A stretch of 64,000 nucleotides of DNA, from the NCBI GenBank assembly GCA_050485685.1, contig JBJHBW010000015.1:1-64000 (forward strand). The letters run 5' to 3'. Below, one piece after another: positions 7,212 through 16,103 of this stretch (the first letter of the stretch is position 1; every line of letters starts with the position of its first letter). The translations under genes were made by a program, and so were the position numbers. The DNA is from JBJHBP01 sp050485685. Lineage in GTDB: Bacteria > Pseudomonadota > Gammaproteobacteria > Steroidobacterales > Rariloculaceae. Below the pieces are notes generated by a model. That model was given only the letters and a program-made list of their open reading frames with translations. It was not told the origin of the DNA and ran no database searches.

Positions 7212-9341
7212 GTGAGGAGCATACTCAAGCGGACGACCATCGGCGTGCTGATCATGGTGGCAACCTCCCTTGTCGCCTGGGCCGTCGTAGAACCCCTGCC
7301 GCCTCTCGAAATGAGCGAACGGCACCCGCAGATCAGCCGCAATGTCGCCGAACTGATCGAACAGCTGCACTATTCGCGCCCACGGCTGGACAACTCACTG
7401 TCATCGGCCATACTCGATCGCTACCTGGACACGCTGGATGGCAATCGGGTCTATTTTCTCGCCAGCGACATCAATTCCTTCAGCCGTTATCGCTATGAAC
7501 TCGATGAGCGCACACGCAACGGGCGGCTGGAGCCGGTATTCGACATCTTCAACCTGTTCCGCGAACGCACCCAGGAGCGCGTCGAGTACGCGATCTCACT
7601 GCTTGCGGAAGAACCGGATTTCACCGTTGACGAGACATTCCGCTTCGACCGCAGCGAGCTTGGCTGGCCGGTCAGCGAAGAGGAAATGCGCGAGGTGTGG
7701 CGCCAGCGCGTGAAGAGCGATGGGCTGCGCCTGCTCCTCGCCGGTCAGGAATGGGAACAGATTGCCGAGACGCTCACGGAGCGGTACGAGCGCCTTTACA
7801 CCCGTGTTGCCCAGCTGACCTCCGACGACGTCTTCGAAACCTATCTCAACGCCGTGGCACATACGATAGACCCTCACTCGAGCTATCTGTCTCCGCGTCA
7901 GAGCGAGGAGTACCAGATCTCCATGAGCCTGTCGTATGACGGCATCGGCGCCTCACTTCAGACCCAGGACGACTATGTCGTCATCGTCGATCTGATCGCG
8001 GGCGGTCCCGCGCAGATTGACGGCACCCTGCGTCCGCAGGACAGGATCATGGCCGTGGCCGAAGGTCCGGATGGTGAGTTCGTGGAAGTGATCGGCATGC
8101 GCCTGGACGATGTGGTGCGCAAGATCCGGGGCCCGGGCGGAACCATGATCCGACTCCGCGTACTGCCTGCCGGTGCTTCGCCGGGATCACCTGAGCGCGT
8201 CATCGACCTGATCCGTGACAAGGTTCGCCTCGAGGAACAGGCTGCGAAGAGCGAGCTGATGGAAGTGCAGCTGGATGACGAAACCTATCGTATCGGTGTC
8301 ATCCGACTGCCCAGCTTTTATCAGGACTTTGCCGCGCGAACCCGAGGTGACGAGGACTATCGCAGTACGACACGGGACGTGGCCCGCCTTCTGATCGAGC
8401 TCCAGGAACAGGGCATAGACGGTCTGGTCATGGACCTGCGGCAGAATGGTGGCGGTCATCTTTCCGAAGCCACTGAACTCAGTGGTCTGTTCATCGATCG
8501 CGGCCCTGTCGTGCAGCTGCGTGAACTGCGCGGGAACGTACAGGTTCTGGATGCGCCGACTGCAGGTCCGTTGTATGACGGTCCGCTGGCAGTGCTTGTC
8601 GACCGCTTCAGTGCCAGCGCCTCCGAGATCTTTGCGGCGGCCATACAGGACTACCGACGCGGCATCGTGATCGGTCAGCAGACCTTCGGCAAAGGCTCCG
8701 TGCAGAACCTTTTCAATCTGGATCGGGTCATGCGCGGCAGCGATAACGGACAACTGACGCTGACTGTTGGCAAGTACTATCGCGTCACGGGCGAAAGCAC
8801 CCAGCACCGTGGCGTGATCCCGGATATCGAGCTGCCATCGCTGGTCGATACCACTGTCGTCGGTGAGAGCGCGCGAGACACCGCCCTGCCCTGGGACCGC
8901 ATCGAATCAACGCGCTTCCGTGCCCGAGCACCGCTGAATACAGCGATAGAAGCGCTTACGGTGCAGCACAGCATGCGAACGGCAAACGACCCGAATTTCC
9001 AGTACCTGCTGCGTAACGTCGAGGCAAGTGAAATTCAGCGCAGCCGTACGAGCATCTCGCTGAATCTGGACGAACGCCGGGCTGAACTGGAGCGCGAGGA
9101 AGCCCTGGCTCTGGAGCGGGAGAACGACCGGCGCGTAGCCCTTGGCCTTGAGCCACTGGCGTCGCTGGAGGAGCTGGAACAGGATCCGGGAACCATAGAC
9201 AAGATCCTGCTGGATCAGGCCACCCGCCTGGTGGCGGAGATGGCGGTTCTGGAACAGCTCACACCAGTGCAGCGCCGGCTGCTGACTGGCACAGCAGGTG
9301 CGGCGACACCCGCGAGCCCGGAAAGCGAAACCCGCCGTTAG
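7212..9341 (+). CDS. prc: Tail-specific (C-terminal processing) periplasmic protease Prc
   Basis: This 709-residue S41 family protease starts at GTG with AGGAGG just upstream. An N-terminal signal/anchor segment (about 8-24) targets it to the periplasm. An N-terminal helical domain follows, then a PDZ domain around 235-320 (DGIGASL, GGPAQ), the S41 catalytic domain, and a C-terminal DUF3340-type domain. The catalytic Ser/Lys dyad is S469 (FSASASE) and K494 (GKGSVQ), 25 residues apart as in E. coli Prc, with D480 in the expected position. The family degrades substrates from their C-termini and processes cell-wall enzymes. Its stop codon overlaps the stop of the convergent coiled-coil gene. Confidence 0.95.
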   Translation: MRSILKRTTIGVLIMVATSLVAWAVVEPLPPLEMSERHPQISRNVAELIEQLHYSRPRLDNSLSSAILDRYLDTLDGNRVYFLASDINSFSRYRYELDERTRNGRLEPVFDIFNLFRERTQERVEYAISLLAEEPDFTVDETFRFDRSELGWPVSEEEMREVWRQRVKSDGLRLLLAGQEWEQIAETLTERYERLYTRVAQLTSDDVFETYLNAVAHTIDPHSSYLSPRQSEEYQISMSLSYDGIGASLQTQDDYVVIVDLIAGGPAQIDGTLRPQDRIMAVAEGPDGEFVEVIGMRLDDVVRKIRGPGGTMIRLRVLPAGASPGSPERVIDLIRDKVRLEEQAAKSELMEVQLDDETYRIGVIRLPSFYQDFAARTRGDEDYRSTTRDVARLLIELQEQGIDGLVMDLRQNGGGHLSEATELSGLFIDRGPVVQLRELRGNVQVLDAPTAGPLYDGPLAVLVDRFSASASEIFAAAIQDYRRGIVIGQQTFGKGSVQNLFNLDRVMRGSDNGQLTLTVGKYYRVTGESTQHRGVIPDIELPSLVDTTVVGESARDTALPWDRIESTRFRARAPLNTAIEALTVQHSMRTANDPNFQYLLRNVEASEIQRSRTSISLNLDERRAELEREEALALERENDRRVALGLEPLASLEELEQDPGTIDKILLDQATRLVAEMAVLEQLTPVQRRLLTGTAGAATPASPESETRR

Positions 9342-10396
9342 CGCATTACCGAGAAGATATCCCAGTAATCATCGGCCAGGACATTGACGCGCAGTGGCGC
9401 GTCACTTGTCCTGCGGGATGGTTTGTCGCGGGCCTTGTCCAACCTGGGAAGTATCGACTCCAGACTCTCCATCATCGGCACCGAATCGGCATCGTTCCGA
9501 TAACTGACCTGAGTCGCCCGCAGGAAATCCGCCCGGCGCTTCACCTGTTCGCTAAGGTCTTTCTGATTTCTGAGCTCGTCTATCATGGCGCGGATTCGCT
9601 CCACCATTCGGTCGCAATCGCGCCGGTCACCGAATTTCATGTCTCCGACAGCCCGTTGGGTGGACGTTCTGGCCAATGACGCAAGATCGTGTTCGGAGAA
9701 ATGAAGCACCAGATACTGAGCCAGCGCGATCACTGCAACGTTGACCAGCCGGCGACTCTCGATTGAGAGTTCTTCCGGCTCCGGCAATGGCTCGCCTTCG
9801 ATCTTCTCGGTAAGTTCCCTGAACTCCTCGAGTCGCGCCTCGAGCACGCGAATGCCATTACGCAGGCCGCGTACACGGCGTTTCAGCCCCGGTCCGCGGA
9901 AAAACCTTGCCAGCACATTCATCTGCTCCAGTCGACGTTCCAGATCGCTGATCTCCGCCGCGACTCGCTTTCGCTTCACGAACAGACCCTGGATCTTCTC
10001 GTCCACCGCATCAAGTCGCCGACGACGCTTCGCCAGCGCTGATTCGTGAAGCTGCGCTCGCTCGCGCTTCATGCGCTGTGCTTCGAGCTCATTGGCGAAC
10101 TGCTCAAGCCGCTGCACACCGATTCGCCACAGGTGGCGCAATTGGAAATACACCATGGCATTCGCCGCTGCCAGCGGATTCGTCAGCAGCTTTTCCAGAC
10201 CATCCAGCTGCTCACGGGCGCGTACGATGGCACCTTCGTGGTCCTTGAGCTTATCGAGAAGATCGTGCCGCTCGCGCCGCAGGGCACGAAGCTCCCGCTT
10301 CACGGACGCACGGTTCCAGTAAAGCTTCAGCAGCTGTTCATTGGGGCCTGCCGAGTCCGGCCTGGCCAGTAGTCCCGTCAACATTATCCGTGCCAC
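9338..10396 (-). CDS. Large coiled-coil protein of unknown function
   Basis: The reading frame opens at GTG 10396; ATG 10384 four codons later is equally possible. The 352-residue product is highly charged and mostly helical, with long coiled-coil stretches at about 30-70, 100-165 and 170-210. A more compact part (220-300) contains VNVAVIALAQYLVLHF. There is no signal peptide, TM helix or known catalytic motif. It converges on prc and their stop codons overlap. Unknown family; the long helices suggest a structural or adaptor role. Confidence 0.65.
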   Translation of the reverse strand: MARIMLTGLLARPDSAGPNEQLLKLYWNRASVKRELRALRRERHDLLDKLKDHEGAIVRAREQLDGLEKLLTNPLAAANAMVYFQLRHLWRIGVQRLEQFANELEAQRMKRERAQLHESALAKRRRRLDAVDEKIQGLFVKRKRVAAEISDLERRLEQMNVLARFFRGPGLKRRVRGLRNGIRVLEARLEEFRELTEKIEGEPLPEPEELSIESRRLVNVAVIALAQYLVLHFSEHDLASLARTSTQRAVGDMKFGDRRDCDRMVERIRAMIDELRNQKDLSEQVKRRADFLRATQVSYRNDADSVPMMESLESILPRLDKARDKPSRRTSDAPLRVNVLADDYWDIFSVMR

Positions 10397-10484
10397 CGCA
10401 GAGCCGCGCCCTATCGCATTGCACTGCGAAATATATAGGGATCCGGGCGCGGAAACCGTGATTCACCGCAAGGAACCGGCCCGT

Positions 10485-10973
10485 TCAGGCCGGCAGCAGC
10501 TCGTGATTCATATCGAGCAGATAGTCCAGCCACTTGTTGAACATCACGTTCACTTTCCATCGACGTCCCAGTTCCGCCGAATGGGCGCTGGCCAGCTCCA
10601 CCAGCTTGTGATGATGATGACAGTCGCTGACGCAGACCGCCTCAACAAGGCGTGCATCGTGATACACGCGAAGTGTCAGGTCGGGATCGGCGATGAACCC
10701 CTTGTCGGGCAGTTCGAACCGGTAGGTCAGCAGTAGTGTGGTCGTGTAAGGCTCGCGGCGCATCACATCCAGAAACAGATCGCAGTCCCGTCGCGATCGC
10801 GACCGGTACTGCCCGGACTGCGGAAAATCGTCGCCGATCAGCTGCGTCCACTTGATGTAGTTGCTCTCATAGACGGTCATCAGCCCCGAAAAGCTTCCGG
10901 GCCGATAGATACACTCCGGTATGATCAGACTGTCTGCCAACATCGGATCGAGCATGCCACAAGCCGCAATCAT
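10485..10973 (-). CDS. DUF1249 (YqiB-like) protein
   Basis: This 162-residue protein carries the hallmarks of the DUF1249/YqiB family: YESNYIKW near the start, the PYTTTLLLTY strand, a RVYHDARL segment, and a C-terminal FNKWLDYLLDMN helix. E. coli YqiB has this layout and no established biochemical role. The first 20 residues may not be translated, as ATGs at 10955 and 10943 are also in frame. It lies just downstream of orn on the same strand, 42 bases away. Confidence 0.8.
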   Translation of the reverse strand: MIAACGMLDPMLADSLIIPECIYRPGSFSGLMTVYESNYIKWTQLIGDDFPQSGQYRSRSRRDCDLFLDVMRREPYTTTLLLTYRFELPDKGFIADPDLTLRVYHDARLVEAVCVSDCHHHHKLVELASAHSAELGRRWKVNVMFNKWLDYLLDMNHELLPA

Positions 10974-11015
10974 CCACCAAGACTTGACAATCAGGCCGAT
11001 CGATCCTGCCGGCTG

Positions 11016-11561
11016 TCACAGTTTCAGCAGGTGTTCCCTGTATACCGACAGCTCGCGAATGGAGTCATAGATGTCCGCAGACGCCAGGTGGGTTGGCTCT
11101 TTCTGCACTTTCGCAGCGACATCAGGCGCCCAGAGCTGGGCGAGAATTTTCAGTGTCGTAACATCCAGGTTCCGATAGTGAAAAAACGCGGCAAGCTCGG
11201 GCATGTGACGGACCAGGAAACGACGATCCTGACATATGCTGTTACCGCACATCGGAGAAGCACCCTGGTCCACATACTTTCGCAGGAACTCCAGCGTCGC
11301 CTGTTCGGCCTCACGTTCGGTCACACTGCTGGCCCGAACGCGTTCCACAAGACCCGACTGGCCATGCTGGCGCGTATTCCATTCGTCCATGCGGCCGAGC
11401 ACTTCGTCGGACTGATGAATCGCGAACAGTGGCCCCTCGGCAAGCACCGCCAGGTTCCTGTCGGTCACCACCGTGGCAATCTCGATAATGAAATCTTTGT
11501 CGGGATCGAGTCCGGTCATCTCCAGATCGATCCATACCAGGTTGTCTTTCAGTCTCACCAC
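11016..11561 (-). CDS. orn: Oligoribonuclease
   Basis: This 181-residue DEDDh exonuclease degrades 2-5 nt RNA and pGpG, the last step of mRNA decay and c-di-GMP turnover. Exo I residues D12 and E14 are in WIDLEMTGLD; the central CGNSICQDRRF and the final HLASADIYDSI carry the remaining acidic and His residues. Two GTG codons in tandem (11561 and 11558) follow AAAGGAG, and the second has better spacing. It diverges from rsgA, the same arrangement as in E. coli. A product of the GGDEF cyclase in this window would feed into it. Confidence 0.95.
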   Translation of the reverse strand: MVRLKDNLVWIDLEMTGLDPDKDFIIEIATVVTDRNLAVLAEGPLFAIHQSDEVLGRMDEWNTRQHGQSGLVERVRASSVTEREAEQATLEFLRKYVDQGASPMCGNSICQDRRFLVRHMPELAAFFHYRNLDVTTLKILAQLWAPDVAAKVQKEPTHLASADIYDSIRELSVYREHLLKL

Positions 11562-11616
11562 GTCTCCTTTCCGTCATGATTGTAGCAGTGAGCAGTACGA
11601 CACAGGTGGGAGCGCT

Positions 11617-12522
11617 ATGAGCCTGACCGGCCTGGTCGTCGCCCGTTACCGCAAACATGTGGACGTGCGCGACATCGAGGGCCAGCGGCACCTGTGCCAG
11701 ACGCTCGGACGAAGGCTGTCCCCTGTCGCCGGCGATGAGGTTGAATGGACGCTGCAGGACGACGGCACAGGGATCGTGACGGCAATCAAGCCGCGGCGCA
11801 CAGAACTGGCGCGTACCGACAGCCGTGGCAACCGGGAGGTGATCGTGGCCAACCTGACCTCGCTGGTTGTCGTGACGGCGGCGCGACCGGCACCGGACTG
11901 GTCGGTCGTGGACCGCTACCTGGCGGCGGCACGCCTGATGAACCTGCCCGCAGTGATTGTGTACAACAAGACCGATCTCGAACCGTCGGACCCTGAAGCC
12001 ACACGACGATGCCTTTCGGACTATGAACGCATTGGCTATCGGGTATTCCGGACCTCGACCATCACCGCCACTGGCGTCGCTGCGCTTGCCGGGGTGATGT
12101 CCGGTGAACGATGCGCGCTCGTCGGCCAGTCGGGGGTAGGAAAGTCATCGCTGACGAATGCACTGACGGGCCAGTCGCTGCAGTCGGTGGGCGGTTTGTC
12201 CGCGAAGGGCGATCACGGCCGGCACACGACCACGACTTCGGTACTGCACGAACTGCCTGGCGGCGGCGAACTGGTGGACTCGCCCGGAGTGCGCGCCTAT
12301 ACGCCGCATATCAGCAATCTCCCGGACCTGCATTTCGGATTCGCCGAATTTGCAGAACTGACCGGACAATGCCGGTTCGCCGACTGCCGTCATATCGAGG
12401 AACCGGAGTGCACGATTCGTGCTGCAGTCGCCAGCGGCGCTATCAGCAGGCGGCGCTATGAGAGCTATCTGAATCTGCTGGCAATCGTCGAGAGACTGAC
12501 GGACAGACGCCCACGCACGTAA
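11617..12522 (+). CDS. rsgA: Small ribosomal subunit biogenesis GTPase RsgA
   Basis: The ATG at 11617 is preceded by GTGGGAG, so I shortened the longer open frame to 301 residues. The protein is a circularly permuted GTPase: an N-terminal OB domain, then G4 (YNKTD), G1 (GQSGVGKS) and G3 (DSPG) in that order. A C-terminal zinc knuckle has CRFADCRH and a later EC. RsgA acts on late 30S maturation. It is divergent from orn with 55 bases between, as in many gammaproteobacteria. Confidence 0.95.
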   Translation: MSLTGLVVARYRKHVDVRDIEGQRHLCQTLGRRLSPVAGDEVEWTLQDDGTGIVTAIKPRRTELARTDSRGNREVIVANLTSLVVVTAARPAPDWSVVDRYLAAARLMNLPAVIVYNKTDLEPSDPEATRRCLSDYERIGYRVFRTSTITATGVAALAGVMSGERCALVGQSGVGKSSLTNALTGQSLQSVGGLSAKGDHGRHTTTTSVLHELPGGGELVDSPGVRAYTPHISNLPDLHFGFAEFAELTGQCRFADCRHIEEPECTIRAAVASGAISRRRYESYLNLLAIVERLTDRRPRT

Positions 12523-12597
12523 CCACGCAAGCACGGGTTTCTCGCAAAACAGCCGTTGGCGCTTCGCGTTCGCCTCGTACCGCGGATGGGACGGGCT

Positions 12598-12951
12598 TCA
12601 GCCCAGCTCACCTTTCATCGCCCGCCCGCCCAACAGATGCAGGTGTGCGTGAAAAACCACCTGCCCGCCCTCACGGTTCACGTTCATCGCGACACGATAG
12701 CCCGGCAGCGCAAGCTCATTCGCAACTGCCCTGGCGGCAAGCATGAGCCTGCCCGCAAGCTGCAGGTGGGCCTCATCGAAATCGTTCAGTGTGGCGAGGT
12801 GAATCCTGGGCACCAGCAGACAATGCACCGGCGCCTGCGGTCTGATGTCTCGAAACCCGAGCACCTCGTCATCCTCATAAACGCGTTGCGCCGGAAGCTT
12901 ACCGGCAACAATGCGGCAGAAAAGACAATCGCGGCTGTCACTTTCGCTCAT
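12598..12951 (-). CDS. hinT: HIT-family purine nucleoside phosphoramidase
   Basis: This 117-residue protein has the Hint branch layout: N-terminal CLFCRI zinc-type start, a central strand region, and the histidine triad HAHLHLL near residues 101-107. Hint enzymes hydrolyse AMP-lysine and related phosphoramidates. Its ATG overlaps the stop of recR by four bases, so it is the last gene of a dnaX-ybaB-recR-hinT unit. That extension beyond recR is the only departure from the textbook order. Confidence 0.9.
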   Translation of the reverse strand: MSESDSRDCLFCRIVAGKLPAQRVYEDDEVLGFRDIRPQAPVHCLLVPRIHLATLNDFDEAHLQLAGRLMLAARAVANELALPGYRVAMNVNREGGQVVFHAHLHLLGGRAMKGELG

Positions 12952-13580
12952 TGTGAGTATTCCTGATCGCCAACTTCGAGTTCCCGCCGACCGGACAGCG
13001 CGCGTGAAAGTGTGCCACTGTCGATGAACTCCAGCTCACCACCCATGGGCACACCGTAAGCGATGCGGCTGGCGCGAATGCCATGGCGTCGCGCCAGCGT
13101 CGCTATCAGGTGCGCAGTGGCATCGCCCTCGACTGTTACGCTGGTAGCCAGTACCACTTCGCTGATGCTCTCCTCTGCGAAGCGCTGCTCCAGAAGTTCC
13201 ATGCCGAGCTCCGCAGGCCCTATGCCATCCAGAGGCGACAGATGACCCATCAGGACGAAGTAACGTCCACGGAATGCGCCCGAATTCTCTATTGCCAGCA
13301 GATCCGCCGGCGTCTCCAGCACGCAAAGCTTGCTGCTGTCCCGGGTGTGACTGCTGCAAAGCGCGCATACAGGCGCCTCGGTCAGCATGCGACAGACACT
13401 GCAATGCTGAATACGACGGGCCGCTTCATCCAGCACTTTCGCAAGCTTCAGCGCCGCGTCGCGATCACGATCCAGCAGATGCAGGGCCATGCGCTGCGCA
13501 GAGCGCGATCCCACGCCCGGCATACACTGCAATGCCTTGACCAGCTGCTGCAGCAATGGCGAATAGCCGTAATCGCTCAT
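12948..13580 (-). CDS. recR: Recombination mediator protein RecR
   Basis: The start at 13580 (MSDYGYSPLL) gives 210 residues, in line with the family's usual length of about 200; the longer frame adds only an unlikely leader. It has the N-terminal helix-hairpin-helix (LQCMPGVGSRSAQRMALHLL region), the four-cysteine zinc motif (CSVC and CALC), and a Toprim domain. A C-terminal YGVPMGGELEFID motif is also present. RecR loads RecA on SSB-coated gaps with RecO/RecF. It is downstream of ybaB and overlaps hinT. Confidence 0.95.
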   Translation of the reverse strand: MSDYGYSPLLQQLVKALQCMPGVGSRSAQRMALHLLDRDRDAALKLAKVLDEAARRIQHCSVCRMLTEAPVCALCSSHTRDSSKLCVLETPADLLAIENSGAFRGRYFVLMGHLSPLDGIGPAELGMELLEQRFAEESISEVVLATSVTVEGDATAHLIATLARRHGIRASRIAYGVPMGGELEFIDSGTLSRALSGRRELEVGDQEYSQ

Positions 13581-13632
13581 GAAAACCGATGGTATCCGCA
13601 GATGAGGCTGAACACGATCATGACGGCACAAT

Positions 13633-13953
13633 TCAGAATGGCAGCTTGAAACCCTGAGGCAGCGGCAGGCCACCCGTCAGAGACGACATCTTTTCCTGCA
13701 CCGTCGACTCGACCTTGCGATTCGCGTCATTGATGGCGGCGGCCACGAGATCCTCGAGCATCTCCTTGTCTTCACTCATAAGGCCGCTTTCGATGTTCAC
13801 GCCGCGCACATCGTACTTGCATGTCATGCGCACCTTGACCATTCCGCCACCGGACTCCCCTTCGACCTCAAGCGATGCAAGCTCCTCCTGTGCCCTCTGC
13901 ATGTTGGCCTGCATCTCCTGAGCCTGCTTCATCAATTGGCCCAAGCCTTTCAT
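13633..13953 (-). CDS. ybaB: YbaB/EbfC nucleoid-associated protein
   Basis: The ATG at 13953 has GGAGAGG at good spacing, so I prefer it over the GTG at 13959 that overlaps the dnaX stop. The 106-residue protein shows the conserved start MKGLGQLMKQAQEMQ, a Gly-rich turn (GESGGGMVKV) and the helical C-terminus. YbaB dimers bind DNA and sit between dnaX and recR in most gammaproteobacteria, as here. Confidence 0.95.
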   Translation of the reverse strand: MKGLGQLMKQAQEMQANMQRAQEELASLEVEGESGGGMVKVRMTCKYDVRGVNIESGLMSEDKEMLEDLVAAAINDANRKVESTVQEKMSSLTGGLPLPQGFKLPF

Positions 13954-13955
13954 CG

Positions 13956-15695
13956 TCACCTCTCCGTCCCTGATTCCAGTGGTTGAATGCTGTCCGCCTC
14001 GACGACCGCATCGAATGCGGAACGCAACGCGTTGACATTGGCATCCTGTTCAATCGTCTCGCGTGCCTCGCGCATGCGCCTTGTCTCATTCGCTTCGCGA
14101 ACATCGGCAGGCGTGGGTCGAGGTGGCTCGCCGGTCGTGATTCGCAACTTCAGCGTTCCGCCCAGATGATCCGCCAGCGCCGCTTCCAGCCGCGCATGTA
14201 TGCGCTCGGTAAGCAGATGCGCCCTTTCCGTGCGCAGCACGAGTTCGATCCTGCCCGGAGCGACCCTGCTGACTTCGCAGTGGTCGGCCAGCTGACGCGC
14301 CATACCGCGAACTTCAGCAGCCTGCAGCAGGGCTGGCCAGCCTCCGGCTGGTAGTCCCGGCACTTCGCCTGTATGGCCGCCGGCATCCGCACCCTCGTTC
14401 CCGCGGATCATACTCTGCCCTTCGGCGGCCTCTGCCGCGGCCGGCACTGTGGGACGCGGGGCCTGCGTGCGCTGCGGAGCTACGGCCTGATCCTGCTCGA
14501 CAGAGCGACTCCGTCCAGCCGGCTCAGCCGCCGCCTGCGCTGACTGCGCCACCCGCTGCACTCGTGTGGTCGTCGAGGCACGCCGAGGCGGCGCTGAGGC
14601 CGGCTCGCCGTCGTCTGCAAGCGGATGAAACGCCAGCATGCGCAGCAGCGTCATCTCGAACCCTACGCGGCCGTCGTGGCACCAGGCCAGATCACGCCGC
14701 CCGTTCAGGGCAATCTGAAAGTAAAGCTGAACCTCCTCCGGACTGAACCGGCTGGCAAGGGGTTCAAGTTCCGCCGCATCGCTATCCGGATCCCGCTCCC
14801 CCACCAGCTGAATCACCGCAATACGCTGCAACGCGCTCATCAGGGCATCGAGGGCCGTCTCATGGTCCGCGGCCTGCTGATCGAGCGCCGCAGCCTCCTG
14901 CAGGAGCGCCGCTCCATCCCGCTCGGCCAACGCCTCGAGAATGCGCAGAACCTGTGAACGGTCGATCGTACCGAGCATGGCACGCACATTGTCAGCCGTT
15001 ACTGCACCGCCGCCGAACGCGATCGCCTGATCGAGCAGACTCTGCGCGTCACGCATGCTGCCCGCAGCGGCTTCCGCCAGCGCACCAAGGCCGTCCTGTT
15101 CTGCCGACACCTGCTCACTGTCACAGATGCTGGCAAGCTGGTCGCGAATCTGACTCACCGTAAGCTTCTTCAGATTGAACTGCAGGCATCGTGACAACAC
15201 GGTCACTGGAAGTTTCTGGGGGTCGGTGGTCGCCAGCAGAAACTTCACATGCGGCGGAGGCTCCTCCAGCGTCTTGAGCAGTGCATTGAAGGAATGCGTG
15301 GACAGCATGTGCACCTCGTCTATCAGGTACACCTTGAAACGACCGCGCGTGGGTGCGTATTGCACATTATCAAGCAGCTCGCGGGTGTCGTCCACGCGAG
15401 TGCGCGATGCAGCGTCCACTTCTATCAGATCGACGAAGCGTCCCTGATCGATCGCGACGCAGTTGTCGCACGTGCCGCAGGGTTCTGTTGCGATGCCCTG
15501 TTCACAATTGAGCGCCTTGGCCAGGATGCGTGCGACCGTGGTCTTTCCCACGCCACGGGTGCCGGCGAACAGGTAGGCGTGGTGCAGCCGCTCGGCGGCA
15601 AGCGAGTTCACCAGCGCCTGCACCACGTGCTGCTGGCCGACGAGGTCCCCGAACCGGCGGGGACGCCACTTCAATGCCAGAACCGTGTAATTCAC
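13956..15695 (-). CDS. dnaX: DNA polymerase III subunit tau/gamma
   Basis: This 579-residue clamp-loader ATPase starts at GTG. It has Walker A GTRGVGKT at 45-52 and the zinc cysteines C64, C73, C76 and C79 in the same places as E. coli. Walker B and sensor motifs follow in the AAA+ core (about 1-230), then the oligomerisation domain III. The linker (about 370-460) is rich in Ala, Pro, Gln and Arg, and the C-terminal tau domain is short. I see no A6G-type slippery run, so a frameshift-made gamma form is not supported. ybaB follows with overlapping frames. Confidence 0.95.
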   Translation of the reverse strand: MNYTVLALKWRPRRFGDLVGQQHVVQALVNSLAAERLHHAYLFAGTRGVGKTTVARILAKALNCEQGIATEPCGTCDNCVAIDQGRFVDLIEVDAASRTRVDDTRELLDNVQYAPTRGRFKVYLIDEVHMLSTHSFNALLKTLEEPPPHVKFLLATTDPQKLPVTVLSRCLQFNLKKLTVSQIRDQLASICDSEQVSAEQDGLGALAEAAAGSMRDAQSLLDQAIAFGGGAVTADNVRAMLGTIDRSQVLRILEALAERDGAALLQEAAALDQQAADHETALDALMSALQRIAVIQLVGERDPDSDAAELEPLASRFSPEEVQLYFQIALNGRRDLAWCHDGRVGFEMTLLRMLAFHPLADDGEPASAPPRRASTTTRVQRVAQSAQAAAEPAGRSRSVEQDQAVAPQRTQAPRPTVPAAAEAAEGQSMIRGNEGADAGGHTGEVPGLPAGGWPALLQAAEVRGMARQLADHCEVSRVAPGRIELVLRTERAHLLTERIHARLEAALADHLGGTLKLRITTGEPPRPTPADVREANETRRMREARETIEQDANVNALRSAFDAVVEADSIQPLESGTER

Positions 15696-15729
15696 AGGAA
15701 CAGTGCCGAGACCTCGTTCAGGAAATGAA

Positions 15730-15835
15730 GATCCGCGTCAGCCCGACCCCGGCGCCCGACCTGGCCGCTACCGCTGCTCCCTTCCGGGCCTGACGGAGTT
15801 CACGGCTGGTCGTCGCGGGGGAACCGACGCGGACC
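15730..15835 (-). ncRNA. ffs: Signal recognition particle RNA (4.5S)
   Basis: On the minus strand, just upstream of dnaX, lies the universally conserved SRP domain IV core GTCAGGCCCGGAAGGGAGCA, with the GGAA tetraloop and the internal-loop AGCAGC side. The flanks pair over a long distance: GTCCGCGTC near 15834 with GACGCGGAT near 15731. This gives a single long hairpin of about 106 nt, as in E. coli 4.5S RNA. The 5' end fits an extended -10 element located seven bases upstream. Ends are estimated from pairing. The partner Ffh is also in the window. Confidence 0.9.
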
Positions 15836-15842
15836 AGCGGGT

Positions 15843-15851
15843 ACTTTACCA
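15843..15851 (-). promoter_or_regulatory. Extended -10 promoter of the SRP RNA
   Basis: Minus strand TGGTAAAGT is an extended -10 (TGn plus TAAAGT). It lies seven bases before the predicted first G of the SRP RNA at 15835, which matches a normal transcription start. No good -35 is visible. It is back to back with the tRNA-Ser promoter. Confidence 0.5.
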
Positions 15852-15877
15852 GCCCGCAAGGATGGGCGCACAGGCGT

Positions 15878-15906
15878 TTGAAAGGTGGGTGACACTGCGT
15901 TAATCT
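15878..15906 (+). promoter_or_regulatory. Sigma-70-type promoter of tRNA-Ser
   Basis: TTGAAA at 15878-15883 and TAATCT at 15901-15906 are 17 bases apart. A GC-rich discriminator follows, with start expected near 15913, about 20 bases before the mature tRNA. The -35 is near consensus; the -10 is weak. Confidence 0.5.
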
Positions 15907-15932
15907 CGCGCGGCCTGACGGGGCGCGGTTGC

Positions 15933-16023
15933 GGAGAGGTGGCCGAGTGGTCGAAGGCGCTTGATTGGAAGTCAAGTAGGCGGTTACACCGTCTCGTGGG
16001 TTCGAATCCCACCCTCTCCGCCA
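15933..16023 (+). tRNA. tRNA-Ser (anticodon GGA)
   Basis: The 91-nt gene folds as a class II tRNA: acceptor GGAGAGG pairs with CCTCTCC, followed by discriminator G and an encoded CCA at 16021-16023. The anticodon arm is CTTGA-TTGGAAG-TCAAG with GGA at 15967-15969, reading UCC/UCU. A long variable arm and the TTCGAATCC T-loop are present. It lies between the SRP RNA gene and the dsbA-like gene. Confidence 0.97.
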
Positions 16024-16043
16024 TTTCCGCACTCGCTGAAGGT

Positions 16044-16071
16044 TTGATACCGGCGGGCACTGGGTTAGCAT
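16044..16071 (+). promoter_or_regulatory. Possible promoter of the dsbA-like gene
   Basis: TTGATA at 16044-16049 and TAGCAT at 16066-16071 are spaced by 16 bases. Start would be near 16078, giving a leader of about 25 bases with AGGA before the GTG at 16104. Read-through from the tRNA is also possible as no terminator separates them. Confidence 0.45.
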
Positions 16072-16103
16072 TGCAGCCTTGATTGCTTCCGGAGTATAGG
16101 AAC

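Noticed and set aside
13956..15695. Possible programmed frameshift in dnaX producing gamma
   Set aside because: No A-AAA-AAG-type slippery run is seen in the gene, so only the full-length tau form is supported.
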